From Methylosinus trichosporium OB3b (GTDB lineage Bacteria > Pseudomonadota > Alphaproteobacteria > Rhizobiales > Beijerinckiaceae): a stretch of 64,000 bases of DNA. Each line of letters begins with the position of its first letter. The first letter of the stretch is position 1. Positions 41,897-50,473 of this stretch are shown here, piece after piece. Under the pieces are notes generated by a model. It saw nothing but the letters and a program-made list of their open reading frames with translations, made no database searches and was not told the origin of the DNA. A program made the translations under genes and the position numbers. The stretch is taken from contig NZ_CP023737.1 in NCBI RefSeq assembly GCF_002752655.1, forward strand, positions 310,001 through 374,000, read 5' to 3'.

Positions 41897-41927
41897 GGGT
41901 TCCGAACGCTTCGAGGACGTCGCCGGC

Positions 41928-42269
41928 TCACTCGGCCGAGGTGTAGACCTTGGACGCGGCCGTCTCGACGGGCTTGAAGGCTTCCTTGGCGAGGCTGGAA
42001 TAGAGCTCGCCGATCTTGGTCGCCTCGGCGATGAAATCCTCATAGGCGCCCTTGGCGAAGTCCGACTGCAGCTGCAGAGCTTCGTCGATCTTCTTGACGC
42101 CGATAAGCTTTTCCGCGAGCAGGCGGCTCTTCTCGAACGACTTTTTCGAATAATCGGTGGCCTCGGCGGCGATCGTCTGCCAGCCCTTGGTGACGGCGGC
42201 GGTAGCCGCGGACACCGCCTCGAACTGCTCCTTGCCCAGCTGCTGAACGGTCTCGAAAGTGGCAACCAT
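41928..42269 (-). CDS. Phasin family protein
   Basis: A 113-residue amphipathic helical protein coating polyhydroxyalkanoate granules. MVATFETVQQLGKEQFEAVS, TKGWQTIAAEATDYSKKSFE, KLIGVKKIDEALQLQSDFAK and IGELYSSLAKEAFKPVE follow the phasin_2 pattern of alternating polar and hydrophobic residues. No Cys and no membrane segment. ATG 42269 has GAGGA upstream, and the frame further up to 42332 is not needed. A strong terminator follows, and TGC-N3-GCA boxes upstream resemble PhaR binding sites, so it is probably induced when polymer accumulates. Confidence 0.9.
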   Translation of the reverse strand: MVATFETVQQLGKEQFEAVSAATAAVTKGWQTIAAEATDYSKKSFEKSRLLAEKLIGVKKIDEALQLQSDFAKGAYEDFIAEATKIGELYSSLAKEAFKPVETAASKVYTSAE

Positions 42270-42351
42270 CGGTGTCGTCCTCGTATCGATCGCGCGGCCC
42301 CGCCCCATGGCGAACGATCCGCACGCTCTCAATCACGGGGCCAACCTTATA

Positions 42352-42391
42352 TGCGATGCACAATCGAAGTCAATACGTATGTTGCGATGCA
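42352..42391. promoter_or_regulatory. Two PhaR-like TGCGATGCA boxes upstream of the phasin
   Basis: TGCGATGCA occurs at 42352-42360 and again at 42383-42391, 31 bases apart (about three helical turns) and 83 bases from the phasin start. TGC-N3-GCA motifs are known sites for the PHA regulator PhaR in alphaproteobacteria. The first copy extends as TGCGATGCACAA. Confidence 0.5.
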
Positions 42392-42525
42392 ATACCACAC
42401 GAGGGAAATCATTTCGCCTTAACCCGGGGGTAACCTCATATTCCTAGCATTGTAATCATGTGTCTTTTCGGCAACGCAGCGGCGAGCGGGGCCGAGACCG
42501 TGGGCAAAATCAGGATCGCGAGCAA

Positions 42526-44184
42526 ATGACGAACGGCCGATCAATGACGAAAGACGCTGTCGCCGGCCGGCTCATGCAGCGCAAATGGGCCATTTTTCGC
42601 TTCGTCGCTCTGGCGGCGCTGCTAGCCGCCGTCGTCTCATCGCCGGCGCAGGCGCGCCGCCATCACCATGGGCGCGGCCATCACACATCGGGCCTGCGGC
42701 ATGTGTCGCATCATCACGGCGGCGCTCAGCTCGCCCATGCGGTGCGGCGCGGCGCCGGCGGTCCGGCCTTCGCGGCGATCGTCGTCGACGCCAACACCGG
42801 CCGCACGCTCTATGGCCGCAGCGAGAACGAGCTGCGCCATCCCGCCTCGATCACCAAGGTGATGACGCTCTATCTGCTGTTCGAGCAGCTGGAGAAGGGC
42901 CGGCTGCGTCTCGACTCGCCGCTGGTGATCTCGGCTCATGCGGCCGCGCAATCTCCGACCAAGCTCGGACTTCCCCCCGGCCAGACGATCGACGTCGAGA
43001 ACGCCATCAAGGCCGTCGTCACCAAATCGGCCAATGACATCGCGGTCGCCATCGCCGAGAACATCGCCGGCGACGAGGACGCGTTCGCGGAGCTGATGAC
43101 GCGCAAGGCGCATTCGCTGGGCATGACCCGCACGCATTACGCCAACGCCTCGGGCCTGCCCAATGACGCGCAGATCACCACCGCGCGCGATCTTGCTGTG
43201 CTGGGGCGGGCGATCCAGGACCGCTTCCCGCACTACTACCGCTATTTCTCGACCTATAGCTTCACCTATCGCGGACAAGCGCACCGCAACCACAATCATC
43301 TGCTCGGCCAGATCGAAGGCGTCGACGGCATCAAGACCGGCTACACGCGCGCCTCCGGCTTCAACCTGCTGAGCTCGGTGCGGCGCGGGGGCCGGCATAT
43401 CGTCGCGGTGGTGCTGGGCGGGACCTCTGGCCCGTCGCGCGACCATATCATGGCCGGCCTCATCGCTCAGCATATCGGCGAGGGCGATCAGGCGCGCACG
43501 GCGCGCGCCATCACCGAGAACGAGCCGGCCGCGCCGGCCGAGACCGATGTGGTCGCCGAGGAGGAGGATGCGCCGGCGGCGCAGTCGGAGCGGGCCGCTC
43601 CGGTCGTTCGCGCCGCGGCAGTCGCGCCGCTCGCTCTCGCCCCCGCGCCTGCGCCGGTCGTCGTCCCGAGCCCGGAGAAGGACAAGGCCGAGAAGCTCGA
43701 CAAGATTCGCCCCGCCTTCGTGCCCGGCGGCCAAAAGCGCGCCGAGGCTCCCGCCGAAGCCGCGGCGCCGCACGCGACTCGCCATGAGCGCGCCCATGCG
43801 GCCTCGGACGGCTCCACCACGCGCCCGGGACGCCGCGAGGCGATCGCGGCGGCGACGACGCCCCCGGCCGCGCCGCGCCCGCCGGAGCGAGAACTCGCGC
43901 GCGACGCCGGCGAGAGCCACAAGGCCGAGGCCGCGCGTCCCGCGCATTCGGGATGGATGATCCAGATCGGCGCCACCGACGACGCCGACAAAGCGCAGGA
44001 GCTGCTCTCCCGCGCCCGCGCCCGAGGCGTGCCGCCCTCGGCCAAGGCCTTCACCGAGAAGGTTCACAAAGGAAAGGAGACCCTGTGGCGCGCCCGTTTC
44101 GCCGGGCTCGAGGAGAAAAGCGCGGAAGACGCCTGCAAGACGTTGAAGCGCTCTGGATTTTCCTGCTTCGCGACCAAGAACTGA
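42526..44184 (+). CDS. D-alanyl-D-alanine carboxypeptidase with SPOR domain
   Basis: A 552-residue periplasmic penicillin-binding protein that trims pentapeptides. The signal peptide covers about residues 20-43. The catalytic triad motifs are SITK (Ser108-Lys111), SAN (168-170) and KTG (270-272). A long Ala/Pro/Glu-rich linker (about 335-475) leads to a C-terminal SPOR domain (GWMIQIGATDDADKAQELL to SGFSCFATK), which binds denuded septal peptidoglycan. Just after the signal there is a His-rich stretch (RRHHHGRGHHTSGLRHVSHHH) with nine His in 20 residues, unusual for the family. ATG 42526 has AGGA upstream; ATG 42544 is possible. Confidence 0.9.
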   Translation: MTNGRSMTKDAVAGRLMQRKWAIFRFVALAALLAAVVSSPAQARRHHHGRGHHTSGLRHVSHHHGGAQLAHAVRRGAGGPAFAAIVVDANTGRTLYGRSENELRHPASITKVMTLYLLFEQLEKGRLRLDSPLVISAHAAAQSPTKLGLPPGQTIDVENAIKAVVTKSANDIAVAIAENIAGDEDAFAELMTRKAHSLGMTRTHYANASGLPNDAQITTARDLAVLGRAIQDRFPHYYRYFSTYSFTYRGQAHRNHNHLLGQIEGVDGIKTGYTRASGFNLLSSVRRGGRHIVAVVLGGTSGPSRDHIMAGLIAQHIGEGDQARTARAITENEPAAPAETDVVAEEEDAPAAQSERAAPVVRAAAVAPLALAPAPAPVVVPSPEKDKAEKLDKIRPAFVPGGQKRAEAPAEAAAPHATRHERAHAASDGSTTRPGRREAIAAATTPPAAPRPPERELARDAGESHKAEAARPAHSGWMIQIGATDDADKAQELLSRARARGVPPSAKAFTEKVHKGKETLWRARFAGLEEKSAEDACKTLKRSGFSCFATKN

Positions 44185-44243
44185 CGATTCGAGAACCAAA
44201 CCCTTTTTCGTAAAAGCGTGACGCGTAAGCTCGAGAGTGACGT

Positions 44244-44960
44244 TCAATGATGACGCCGCATGAGGACTTCCTTGGCTTCGTTGACCCGGGCCGCGAGATC
44301 GGTCGTCCCGCCATGGTCCGGATGAAGCTTCTTCATCAAATCGCGATGCGCCCGCGCAATGTCCTGGCGCGCCGCTCCCTTCTTCAGGCCCAGAATTTCA
44401 TAGGCCTCATCTTCCGTAATCGTGCCGCTGCGACGGTTTGGTCCGACGCCGCCCGCGTCGGCGCCCCCAGAGTCGCTTCGACCGTCTCCTGTCTGACGCC
44501 ATCCGGCAAACCGGCGGTCGAAATACACCTCTAGGAGGCGGGCGCCGTCCGGGTCGACGCTGCGGCAGGTGCGGTAGAGCTCCATCAGCGCCGATTTGGT
44601 CAAGGCGTCGAGCCGCTTGCCCTCGTCCTTGCCGGCGAGGATGACGCCGCGGACGGCGCCGCTCGCGTGATCGAGCTCCATCTCGATCATCGCCGAGCGC
44701 ACGCGCGAGACGCCGGGGCCGGTGGTCCCGAAACGCTTCACCCCGCGCGTCAAGGCGCCGATGACGAAGGCTCCGACCGCGATCAGGAACAATCCGGCGT
44801 CGATGCGCCCGCGCAGAATGAAGAACAGGCCGAGGGCGATCGCCCCCGCGCCGCCCGCCTGCTTCACCAGCCGCGCCAGCGTCGCCGGCGAGGCGCGGGT
44901 GAAGGCGCGAAGCGCGTAGAGTGCAACGACCAATGCGAGAAAACCGATCAGAATGGGCAT
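44244..44960 (-). CDS. Membrane-anchored J-domain protein
   Basis: A 238-residue protein. Two or three hydrophobic segments at about residues 2-20, 35-50 and 55-72 anchor it, followed by a soluble middle (ALMELYRTC, LLEVYFDRR) and a C-terminal J domain (ITEDEAYEILGLKKGAARQD; HPD at 213-215 in KKLHPDHGG). TIM14-like J proteins of this form stimulate Hsp70 at membranes in alphaproteobacteria. ATG 44960 is chosen because GAGGAG lies upstream and the membrane segment begins at once. It follows the VWA gene with 13 bases between, a pairing that suggests shared function. Confidence 0.85.
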   Translation of the reverse strand: MPILIGFLALVVALYALRAFTRASPATLARLVKQAGGAGAIALGLFFILRGRIDAGLFLIAVGAFVIGALTRGVKRFGTTGPGVSRVRSAMIEMELDHASGAVRGVILAGKDEGKRLDALTKSALMELYRTCRSVDPDGARLLEVYFDRRFAGWRQTGDGRSDSGGADAGGVGPNRRSGTITEDEAYEILGLKKGAARQDIARAHRDLMKKLHPDHGGTTDLAARVNEAKEVLMRRHH

Positions 44961-44973
44961 CGAAGCGCGCTCC

Positions 44974-45684
44974 TCACCCCATCTGCGCCAACAAGAGCCG
45001 GGCCGCTTCCTCGCCGGCGCCGGCGCGACGCTCCAGCGCCGGCCGCCCACCCGCCGCATAGGCCGCGGCGGCGGCGAGAAGCTCGGCGAGACGACGCGGC
45101 GCCGAAGCGTCGAAGGCGGCATAGGCGCCGCCCGAGAGCCGCGCGATCTCGCGGAAGACGGCGCCCGCCGTAGCGTCGCCGCCTTCATGGAACATGAAGG
45201 CCTTCACCCCGACGAGGCCGAGACGTCCGGCGAGGACGCACAGGCGGTCGGCGTTCTCCTCCATCGCGTCGCCGACGAAGACGAGAGCCCCGACGCGTTT
45301 GCCGGCGGCTTCGTCCAGCGTGTGGCGCAGCACCTTCTCGATCTGGGTCTGCCCGCCGCGGCAGGAAATTCTCGCCATCAGAGCTGCGAGCCCCTGCCCG
45401 CCGTCGACGAAATGCGACGCCCGGCATTCGCCGAAGCCGCGGAAGAACACGAGCTGCACGCGCAGGCCGCCGAGCGAGGCGGCGGTGTCGAACATGCGGG
45501 TCTGGATCGACTGCGCCAGATCCCAGGTCGGCTGGCGGCTCATCGTGGCGTCGAGCGCGAAGATCAGCCGGCCGCAATCCTCCGATGCGTCGACGGCGAC
45601 GCGCCGGGCCGTTTCTATGAACGCGTCCACCGCCCCCGACCCTGCGGAGCGTGGAAGCTGCGCCTTGCCCTCGTCATCGCTCAC
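44974..45684 (-). CDS. VWA-domain protein
   Basis: A 236-residue soluble protein with a von Willebrand A fold. The MIDAS motif appears as DATMS (45-49, in LIFALDATMSRQPTWD), a variant of DxSxS with Thr at the second position. VQLVFFRGFGECRASHF, TQIEKVLRHTL and ALVFVGDAMEENADRLC supply further strands and acidic ligands. VWA proteins bind divalent metal to engage partners. It is co-directional with and close to the J-domain gene, so it may work with a chaperone complex. The substrate is unknown. Confidence 0.8.
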   Translation of the reverse strand: MSDDEGKAQLPRSAGSGAVDAFIETARRVAVDASEDCGRLIFALDATMSRQPTWDLAQSIQTRMFDTAASLGGLRVQLVFFRGFGECRASHFVDGGQGLAALMARISCRGGQTQIEKVLRHTLDEAAGKRVGALVFVGDAMEENADRLCVLAGRLGLVGVKAFMFHEGGDATAGAVFREIARLSGGAYAAFDASAPRRLAELLAAAAAYAAGGRPALERRAGAGEEAARLLLAQMG

Positions 45685-45860
45685 GGAAGTTCACGTCGCG
45701 TCTCTGAATGTCTATATCAGATCGGGCGAACCTGCGGAATGACAAGAGGCGCGAGCCTCGCCGAGACCTCATCCGCCGGCGCCGCCCGGGGAGGATAGAC
45801 AAGAACATCTTCTCCGGGAAACGAAAAATCGCGCCGTTTCGAGGGAGTCCGACGCAAGCT

Positions 45861-46415
45861 ATGACCGATCACGCCCCCCTCCTCGTCGCGACCCGCATCG
45901 CCGCCCTGCCCGGCGAGCCGAGCGCCGACATTCAATCGTTGATGGCGCGTTTCGCGCGCCGCCTCGCCCAATCCGGCGCGCGCGTCGCCGGCGTCACGCA
46001 GACCCGTTCCGTCGATCCTTCGACCGGACGCAGCCGCATCGCGCTGCGCGACGTCGGCAGCGGCGCGCTCGCGGCCATCTCACAGGATCTGGGGCCCGGC
46101 TCGGTCGCCTGCAATCTCGATTCGGGCGAGCTGGCGCAGGCCTGCGCGGCGATCGAGCGCGCCGCCGCCGAGGGCCTCGATTTGGCGATCATCAGCAAAT
46201 TCAGCAAGCAGGAGGCGGCGCGCGGCGGCTTCGCCGACGCTTTTCGCGCGGCCATCGCCGCCAAGGTTCCGGTCGTCACCGCGGTCTCGCCTCATTATCT
46301 CACCGAATGGCGCGACTTCGCCGGGCCGCTCGCCGAGTTCCTCGAGCCGAGCGAGGAGGCGCTGGAGATGTGGTGGCGGCGCCTTCGCGCCGATCCCGCG
46401 AGCCGGAGAGAATGA
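45861..46415 (+). CDS. DUF2478-like protein
   Basis: A 184-residue soluble protein: LLVATRIAALPGEPSADIQS, MARFARRLAQSGARVAGVTQ, RIALRDVGSG, LDSGELAQACAAIERAAAEG, LDLAIISKFSKQEAARGGFA and VVTAVSPHYLTEWRDFAG. The order (variable-Gly binding loop, arginine/Asp strand, IISKFGKxEAxGxG, L-x-WxxF) matches DUF2478, often annotated as an NTPase-like, molybdenum-associated family. The Walker A Lys is absent, so nucleotide hydrolysis is doubtful. It overlaps no gene and the next gene begins at the base after its stop codon, so the two are probably co-transcribed. Confidence 0.65.
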   Translation: MTDHAPLLVATRIAALPGEPSADIQSLMARFARRLAQSGARVAGVTQTRSVDPSTGRSRIALRDVGSGALAAISQDLGPGSVACNLDSGELAQACAAIERAAAEGLDLAIISKFSKQEAARGGFADAFRAAIAAKVPVVTAVSPHYLTEWRDFAGPLAEFLEPSEEALEMWWRRLRADPASRRE

Positions 46416-46745
46416 ATGCAGAAATCGATCGTCGTGACCGTGCCGCATGAGCTCGGCGCCGAGGTCGCCCGCAAGCGGGTCGCGGAGGGCGTCGAGCAGC
46501 TGCGGAGCGCCTATATCGAGAAGCTCGCCCATTCGGAAATCAGCTGGACCGGCGACCGCGCCGATCTCAAGGTCGTCGCCCTGGGCCAGACCACCACAGC
46601 GCGCATCGATGTGATGAACGATTCGCTGCGCATAGAGGTGTTCCTGCCCTGGCTGGTCGCCGCGCTCGCCGGACGTGTGCAGGCGGTGCTGACGGCGAGC
46701 GCGGAGAGCGCGCTGCGCATCGAGCACAAGCCGCCGAAAGGGTGA
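46416..46745 (+). CDS. Polyhydroxyalkanoate granule/region protein (PHA_gran_rgn family)
   Basis: A 109-residue protein: VTVPHELGAEVARKRVAEGV, IEKLAHSEISWTGDRADLKV, LGQTTTARIDVMNDSLRIEV, FLPWLVAALAGRVQAVLTA. This is the small family found with PHA synthesis genes and granules, adopting an alpha-beta fold. The HELGxxxARxRV opening and LPWLLAxLAxxIxxxL end match it. It follows the DUF2478 gene directly (ATGAATG junction). With the phasin at 41.9 kb it supports a PHA-storing organism, although no synthase is in the window. Confidence 0.8.
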   Translation: MQKSIVVTVPHELGAEVARKRVAEGVEQLRSAYIEKLAHSEISWTGDRADLKVVALGQTTTARIDVMNDSLRIEVFLPWLVAALAGRVQAVLTASAESALRIEHKPPKG

Positions 46746-46787
46746 GCGGCTACGGCGTCTGGCGAAATCGAATCGCGGCGAACGGGG

Positions 46788-46838
46788 TTCCCCTCATGCG
46801 ACCCCGCTTCGCGGGGCCACCTTCTCCCTATGGGAGAA
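46788..46838. repeat. Double-hairpin intergenic repeat between convergent genes
   Basis: CCCCGC-TTC-GCGGGG (46802-46816) and TTCTCCC-TAT-GGGAGAA (46822-46838) sit side by side after CCCTCATGCGA. The CCTCATnCGACCC...CACCTTCTCCC pattern is a dispersed repeat I know from many alphaproteobacterial genomes. Between convergent genes it may serve as a terminator. Confidence 0.7.
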
Positions 46839-46879
46839 CTCGCCCGATCGCGGCTGAATGCGTCGCCGCCGAAACACCC

Positions 46880-48472
46880 TCAGTGGCGGAAATGCCGCAT
46901 TCCGGTCAGCACCATGGCGAGGCCGGCTTCGTCGGCGGCGGCGATCACGTCCTTGTCGTTGACCGAGCCGCCCGGCTGAATGACCGCGGTCGCGCCGGCC
47001 GAGGCCGCCGCCAGCAGACCGTCGGGGAAGGGAAAGAAAGCGTCCGACGCGACAACCGAGCCAATTGCGAAGCTCTCGGTGACGCCCGCCTCCCGCGCGG
47101 CCTCCTCCGCCTTCACCGCGGCGACGCGGGAGGAATCGACGCGCGACATCTGGCCGGCGCCGACGCCGACCGTGGCGAGGTCGCGCGCATAGACGATGGC
47201 GTTGGACTTCACATGCTTGGCGACGCGGAAGGCGAATTTCAAATCGGCGAGCTCGCGCTCGCTCGGCGCGCGCTTCGTCGCCACGGTCAGCGTCATGTCG
47301 TCGACGACGGCGTTGTCGCGCGATTGCGCGAGAAAGCCGCCGGCGACGCTGCGAAACGTCAGTCCACGCGCGCGCGGATCCGGCAAGCCGCCGGCGAGCA
47401 GCAGGCGCAAGTTCTTCTTGGCCGCGACGAGCGCGATCGCCTCCTCGTCGGCGTCCGGCGCGATGATGACCTCAGTGAAGATCTTCACCACCTCGCGCGC
47501 GGCGGCCGCGTCGAGCCGGCGGTTGAAGGCGACGATGCCGCCGAAGGCGGACACCGGATCGCAGCGCAGCGCCCGGGCGTAGGCTTCGGCGAGGCTCGGC
47601 CCCTCGGCGACGCCGCAGGGATTCGAATGTTTGATGATGGCGACCGCAGCCGTGCGCGCGGGGTCGAATTCCGCGACCAGCTCATAAGCGGCGTCGGTGT
47701 CGTTCACATTATTATAGGAGAGCTGCTTGCCCTGGGCCTGCCGCGCCGTCGCGACGCCGAAACGCGCGTCGCCGGAGAGGTAGAAGCCGGCCGATTGATG
47801 TGGATTCTCGCCGTAGCGCATCGGCTCGGCGAGCTTGCCGCCGAAGGCGCGCCAGGGCGGCGTCGCCTCGCCGAGCGAGGCCGCGAGCCAATTCGAGATC
47901 GCCGCGTCATAGGCGGCGGTTCGGGCGAAGGCTTTTTGCGCGAGACGCCGACGCGTCGCCAGAGTGGCGGCGCCATTGTTGGCCTCGAGCTCGGCGAGGA
48001 AGGGCGCATAGTCCTCTGGATCGACGATCACCGCGACGTCGTCGTGGTTCTTGGCCGCGGCGCGGATCATCGCCGGCCCGCCGATGTCGATATTCTCGAC
48101 ACAATGCTCGAAGGAGCCGCCGGCGCGCAACGTCTCCTCGAACGGATAGAGATTGACGACGAGCAGATCGATCGGACGAATGTCGTGCGCCAGCATCGCC
48201 GCCTCATGCTCGGGATTCTCGCGGATGGCGAGAAGGCCGCCATGGACCTTTGGATGCAGCGTCTTGAGGCGCCCGTCCATCATCTCCGGAAAGCCGGTCA
48301 CATCGGCGACGTCGTTGACGGGAAGCCCGGCCTCGGCGAGCGCCTTGCGCGTGCCGCCGGTGGAGACGAGCGCGACGCCGCGCGCCGCGAGCGCGCTGGC
48401 GAGATCGACGAGGCCCGTCTTGTCGGAGACGGAGACGAGGGCTCTGGCGATGGGGCGCAGATCGACCGGCAT
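46880..48472 (-). CDS. purH: Bifunctional AICAR transformylase/IMP cyclohydrolase
   Basis: A 530-residue enzyme for the last two steps of IMP synthesis. The IMP cyclohydrolase (MGS-like) domain is N-terminal ([56 protein letters not shown]). The transformylase part has [14 protein letters not shown] (about residue 215), [11 protein letters not shown] (catalytic Lys-His), [14 protein letters not shown] and [11 protein letters not shown], ending in [20 protein letters not shown] and MRHFRH. Complete. Downstream of the heparinase-like gene on the minus strand with a palindrome-A half copy between. Confidence 0.97.
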   Translation of the reverse strand: MPVDLRPIARALVSVSDKTGLVDLASALAARGVALVSTGGTRKALAEAGLPVNDVADVTGFPEMMDGRLKTLHPKVHGGLLAIRENPEHEAAMLAHDIRPIDLLVVNLYPFEETLRAGGSFEHCVENIDIGGPAMIRAAAKNHDDVAVIVDPEDYAPFLAELEANNGAATLATRRRLAQKAFARTAAYDAAISNWLAASLGEATPPWRAFGGKLAEPMRYGENPHQSAGFYLSGDARFGVATARQAQGKQLSYNNVNDTDAAYELVAEFDPARTAAVAIIKHSNPCGVAEGPSLAEAYARALRCDPVSAFGGIVAFNRRLDAAAAREVVKIFTEVIIAPDADEEAIALVAAKKNLRLLLAGGLPDPRARGLTFRSVAGGFLAQSRDNAVVDDMTLTVATKRAPSERELADLKFAFRVAKHVKSNAIVYARDLATVGVGAGQMSRVDSSRVAAVKAEEAAREAGVTESFAIGSVVASDAFFPFPDGLLAAASAGATAVIQPGGSVNDKDVIAAADEAGLAMVLTGMRHFRH

Positions 48473-48530
48473 TCAGATCCTTTCGGGGGAGCGCGCGAGG
48501 CGCCTCAAACGCATTCGAAGTCCGCGAAGA

Positions 48531-48550
48531 GCGAGCCTGAAGGCTCGCGC
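48531..48550. repeat. Single arm of palindrome family A
   Basis: GCGAGCCTGAAGGCTCGCGC upstream of purH. The inner mini-hairpin (GCGAGCC-TGAA-GGCTCGC) is intact but the GGTCC extension and the second arm are missing. Confidence 0.6.
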
Positions 48551-48573
48551 CCCGTCACGGAGCCCGGCGATTA

Positions 48574-50259
48574 TCATATATCCCGGGGTGCGGAAACCAA
48601 CTCCTCGCCGCGCTCGTCGACACGGGTGAACGACCAGCGCAGGCGCGCGTCCTCGCGGTCGCGGCCGGAAACGACGAGCTGCGCGCATTTGCGCGCGCCG
48701 CAGGCGCCGGCGAAGAACACGCTGTCCTCGATCGCGACCTCGGCGTCGGCCTCGAAAGCGACATGTACGGCGCCGCAGGAGATGAGCGCGCCCCGCCCCT
48801 CGGCCAGCGGCGCGACCTCGGCTCTCGGATGGAGATGGAAGCGCAGCACGAAATCGCGCGCCGGAACGCCAGCCCGCGTGGCGACCAGCCGGTCCTCGCC
48901 GAACAGTTGCGCCCCGTCATGCGTCAGCGACAGCATGCGCTCGTGCCAGAGGCCGAGCTCGGCCGCATAGCCGTCATGGGCGAGCTCCAGCACGCGGCTC
49001 GAGCCGGTGGCTCGCCGAAGCGCCCTCACCTCGCGCGGGCCGGCGACGATGCGCTCCTCGCCGTGCTGCGCGCGGATGCGGCAGGAGGAGCGGTCCTCGA
49101 CGACGAGCGTCGAATGGGCGGCGGTGACGCGCGCCAGCTGGCGCGAGGCCTCGGCGCTCGCCGGCGGCGCGCCGCAGTTCACGACGATGCGCTCGCCGAG
49201 AATCGAATATTCGAAAGAGAGGCACCCCGCATGCGCCGCGCCGGCGAAAGACGGCGGTGGCGGCGCGCCCGCGTCGACGACGACCACCGCTTCGCCCGCC
49301 TGCAGGCGCCGATAGCCCGATTGCGGCGCGTCGAGCGGCGGCGGGCCGGAGGCGTCGTCGTGCGCGAGGACCGTCGCCAGCCGATCCGGCGGCGCGCAGC
49401 CCATGCCGTTGAACAGCGCCAGCGAGCCGTCGCCGTGCTGCATCAGCCGCAGGAAGGAGATCATTTTTGCGATCGACGGCAGCAGCCGCTCGGGCGGACG
49501 GCGGCCGCGCGCCGCATAAGCGCGACGCAGCGGCAAGAGATCGAGCAGCAGCTCGACCAGCGCCTCCGGATTGCGCGAGACGTGGCCGCCATCGTCCAAT
49601 ATCTGCCGCGTCAATTCGGCGTCGAGCAGATCGGTGGCGCGAGCCTCGAACTTACGGCTCGCATCGCCGCAGACGCCGAAGGCGGCGAGCGCGACCGCGC
49701 AGATCAGCCGATCGGATCCGGCTCGCGGCGCCGCCAGCGCGCGCAGCAGGCGCCGGGCGTTGCCGCCGAGCGCCTCCATGAAACGATCATAGAAGTCCTG
49801 ATCGGCGTCCTCGAGCAGGATCGGCGATTGCGCGAGCCAGGACAGAGTGCGCCGCGCGACGACCGCCGGCTCGAAAGCGGGATCGTTCGGCGCGGGCCGG
49901 CGAATGGCCAGGAAATCCTCGGCGAGGGCGCGGGCGTTGGCGCGCGCTAGCGCCTTGTCGGCGGCGCGCAGATGGCGCAGCCAAGCGAAGCCGGCGAGCG
50001 AGCGCCGCCAAGCGGCGGAGGGCGGATCGATGGCGAAAGGCGAGCGCCCCTGCGTCTCGACGATCTTGCCGGCGAACGAAAAATAGCCGGCGTAGATTTC
50101 GTCGGCGACCGTCGGATCGGCGGTGCGTATGTCCTGCGGCGCGATATGGAGTCGCTCCGGCGCGTTGAGCCCCATCGCCTGGACGACGTAATAGGGCGCA
50201 CGGACGGCGCGCGCGACGGAGACGGCGCTCTTTTGGGCGAAGAGGCTCGCGAACCTCAT
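48574..50259 (-). CDS. Heparinase II/III family protein
   Basis: A 561-residue protein. The N-terminal alpha-barrel half has AGYFSFAGKIVETQGRSPFA, WRRSLAGFAWLRHLR and LLDAELTRQILDDGGHVSRN (the family His), followed by LPSIAKMISFLRLMQHGDGS then LALFNGMG. The beta-sandwich half has LSFEYSILGERIVVNCGAPP, AHSTLVVEDRSS and a C-terminal FTRVDERGEEL. The family degrades acidic polysaccharides by lyase chemistry, but this form is widespread in alphaproteobacteria beside rsmB and purH and its substrate is unknown. ATG 50259 starts the homology (MRFASLFAQKSAVSVARAV). No signal peptide is obvious, which is odd for a lyase. Confidence 0.82.
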   Translation of the reverse strand: MRFASLFAQKSAVSVARAVRAPYYVVQAMGLNAPERLHIAPQDIRTADPTVADEIYAGYFSFAGKIVETQGRSPFAIDPPSAAWRRSLAGFAWLRHLRAADKALARANARALAEDFLAIRRPAPNDPAFEPAVVARRTLSWLAQSPILLEDADQDFYDRFMEALGGNARRLLRALAAPRAGSDRLICAVALAAFGVCGDASRKFEARATDLLDAELTRQILDDGGHVSRNPEALVELLLDLLPLRRAYAARGRRPPERLLPSIAKMISFLRLMQHGDGSLALFNGMGCAPPDRLATVLAHDDASGPPPLDAPQSGYRRLQAGEAVVVVDAGAPPPPSFAGAAHAGCLSFEYSILGERIVVNCGAPPASAEASRQLARVTAAHSTLVVEDRSSCRIRAQHGEERIVAGPREVRALRRATGSSRVLELAHDGYAAELGLWHERMLSLTHDGAQLFGEDRLVATRAGVPARDFVLRFHLHPRAEVAPLAEGRGALISCGAVHVAFEADAEVAIEDSVFFAGACGARKCAQLVVSGRDREDARLRWSFTRVDERGEELVSAPRDI

Positions 50260-50473
50260 GCCGGAGCGGATGGCCGTGTCGCTCAGAGCGCCCTCCTCAC
50301 GCGCCGAGCTTCGGCTCGGCGCCGTCCTTCGCAATCGTGGCTCGCTGGGCGGTCCAGCGGAATGATCGATCGAAGCCGCGAGCCCACGGAGCGAGCCTCC
50401 AAGACTTGCTCTTTCAATGCTGTCGGATCGGCTGAATCACAACGCTAGCCTTTACCACCAGCGCCGCGCGCCG

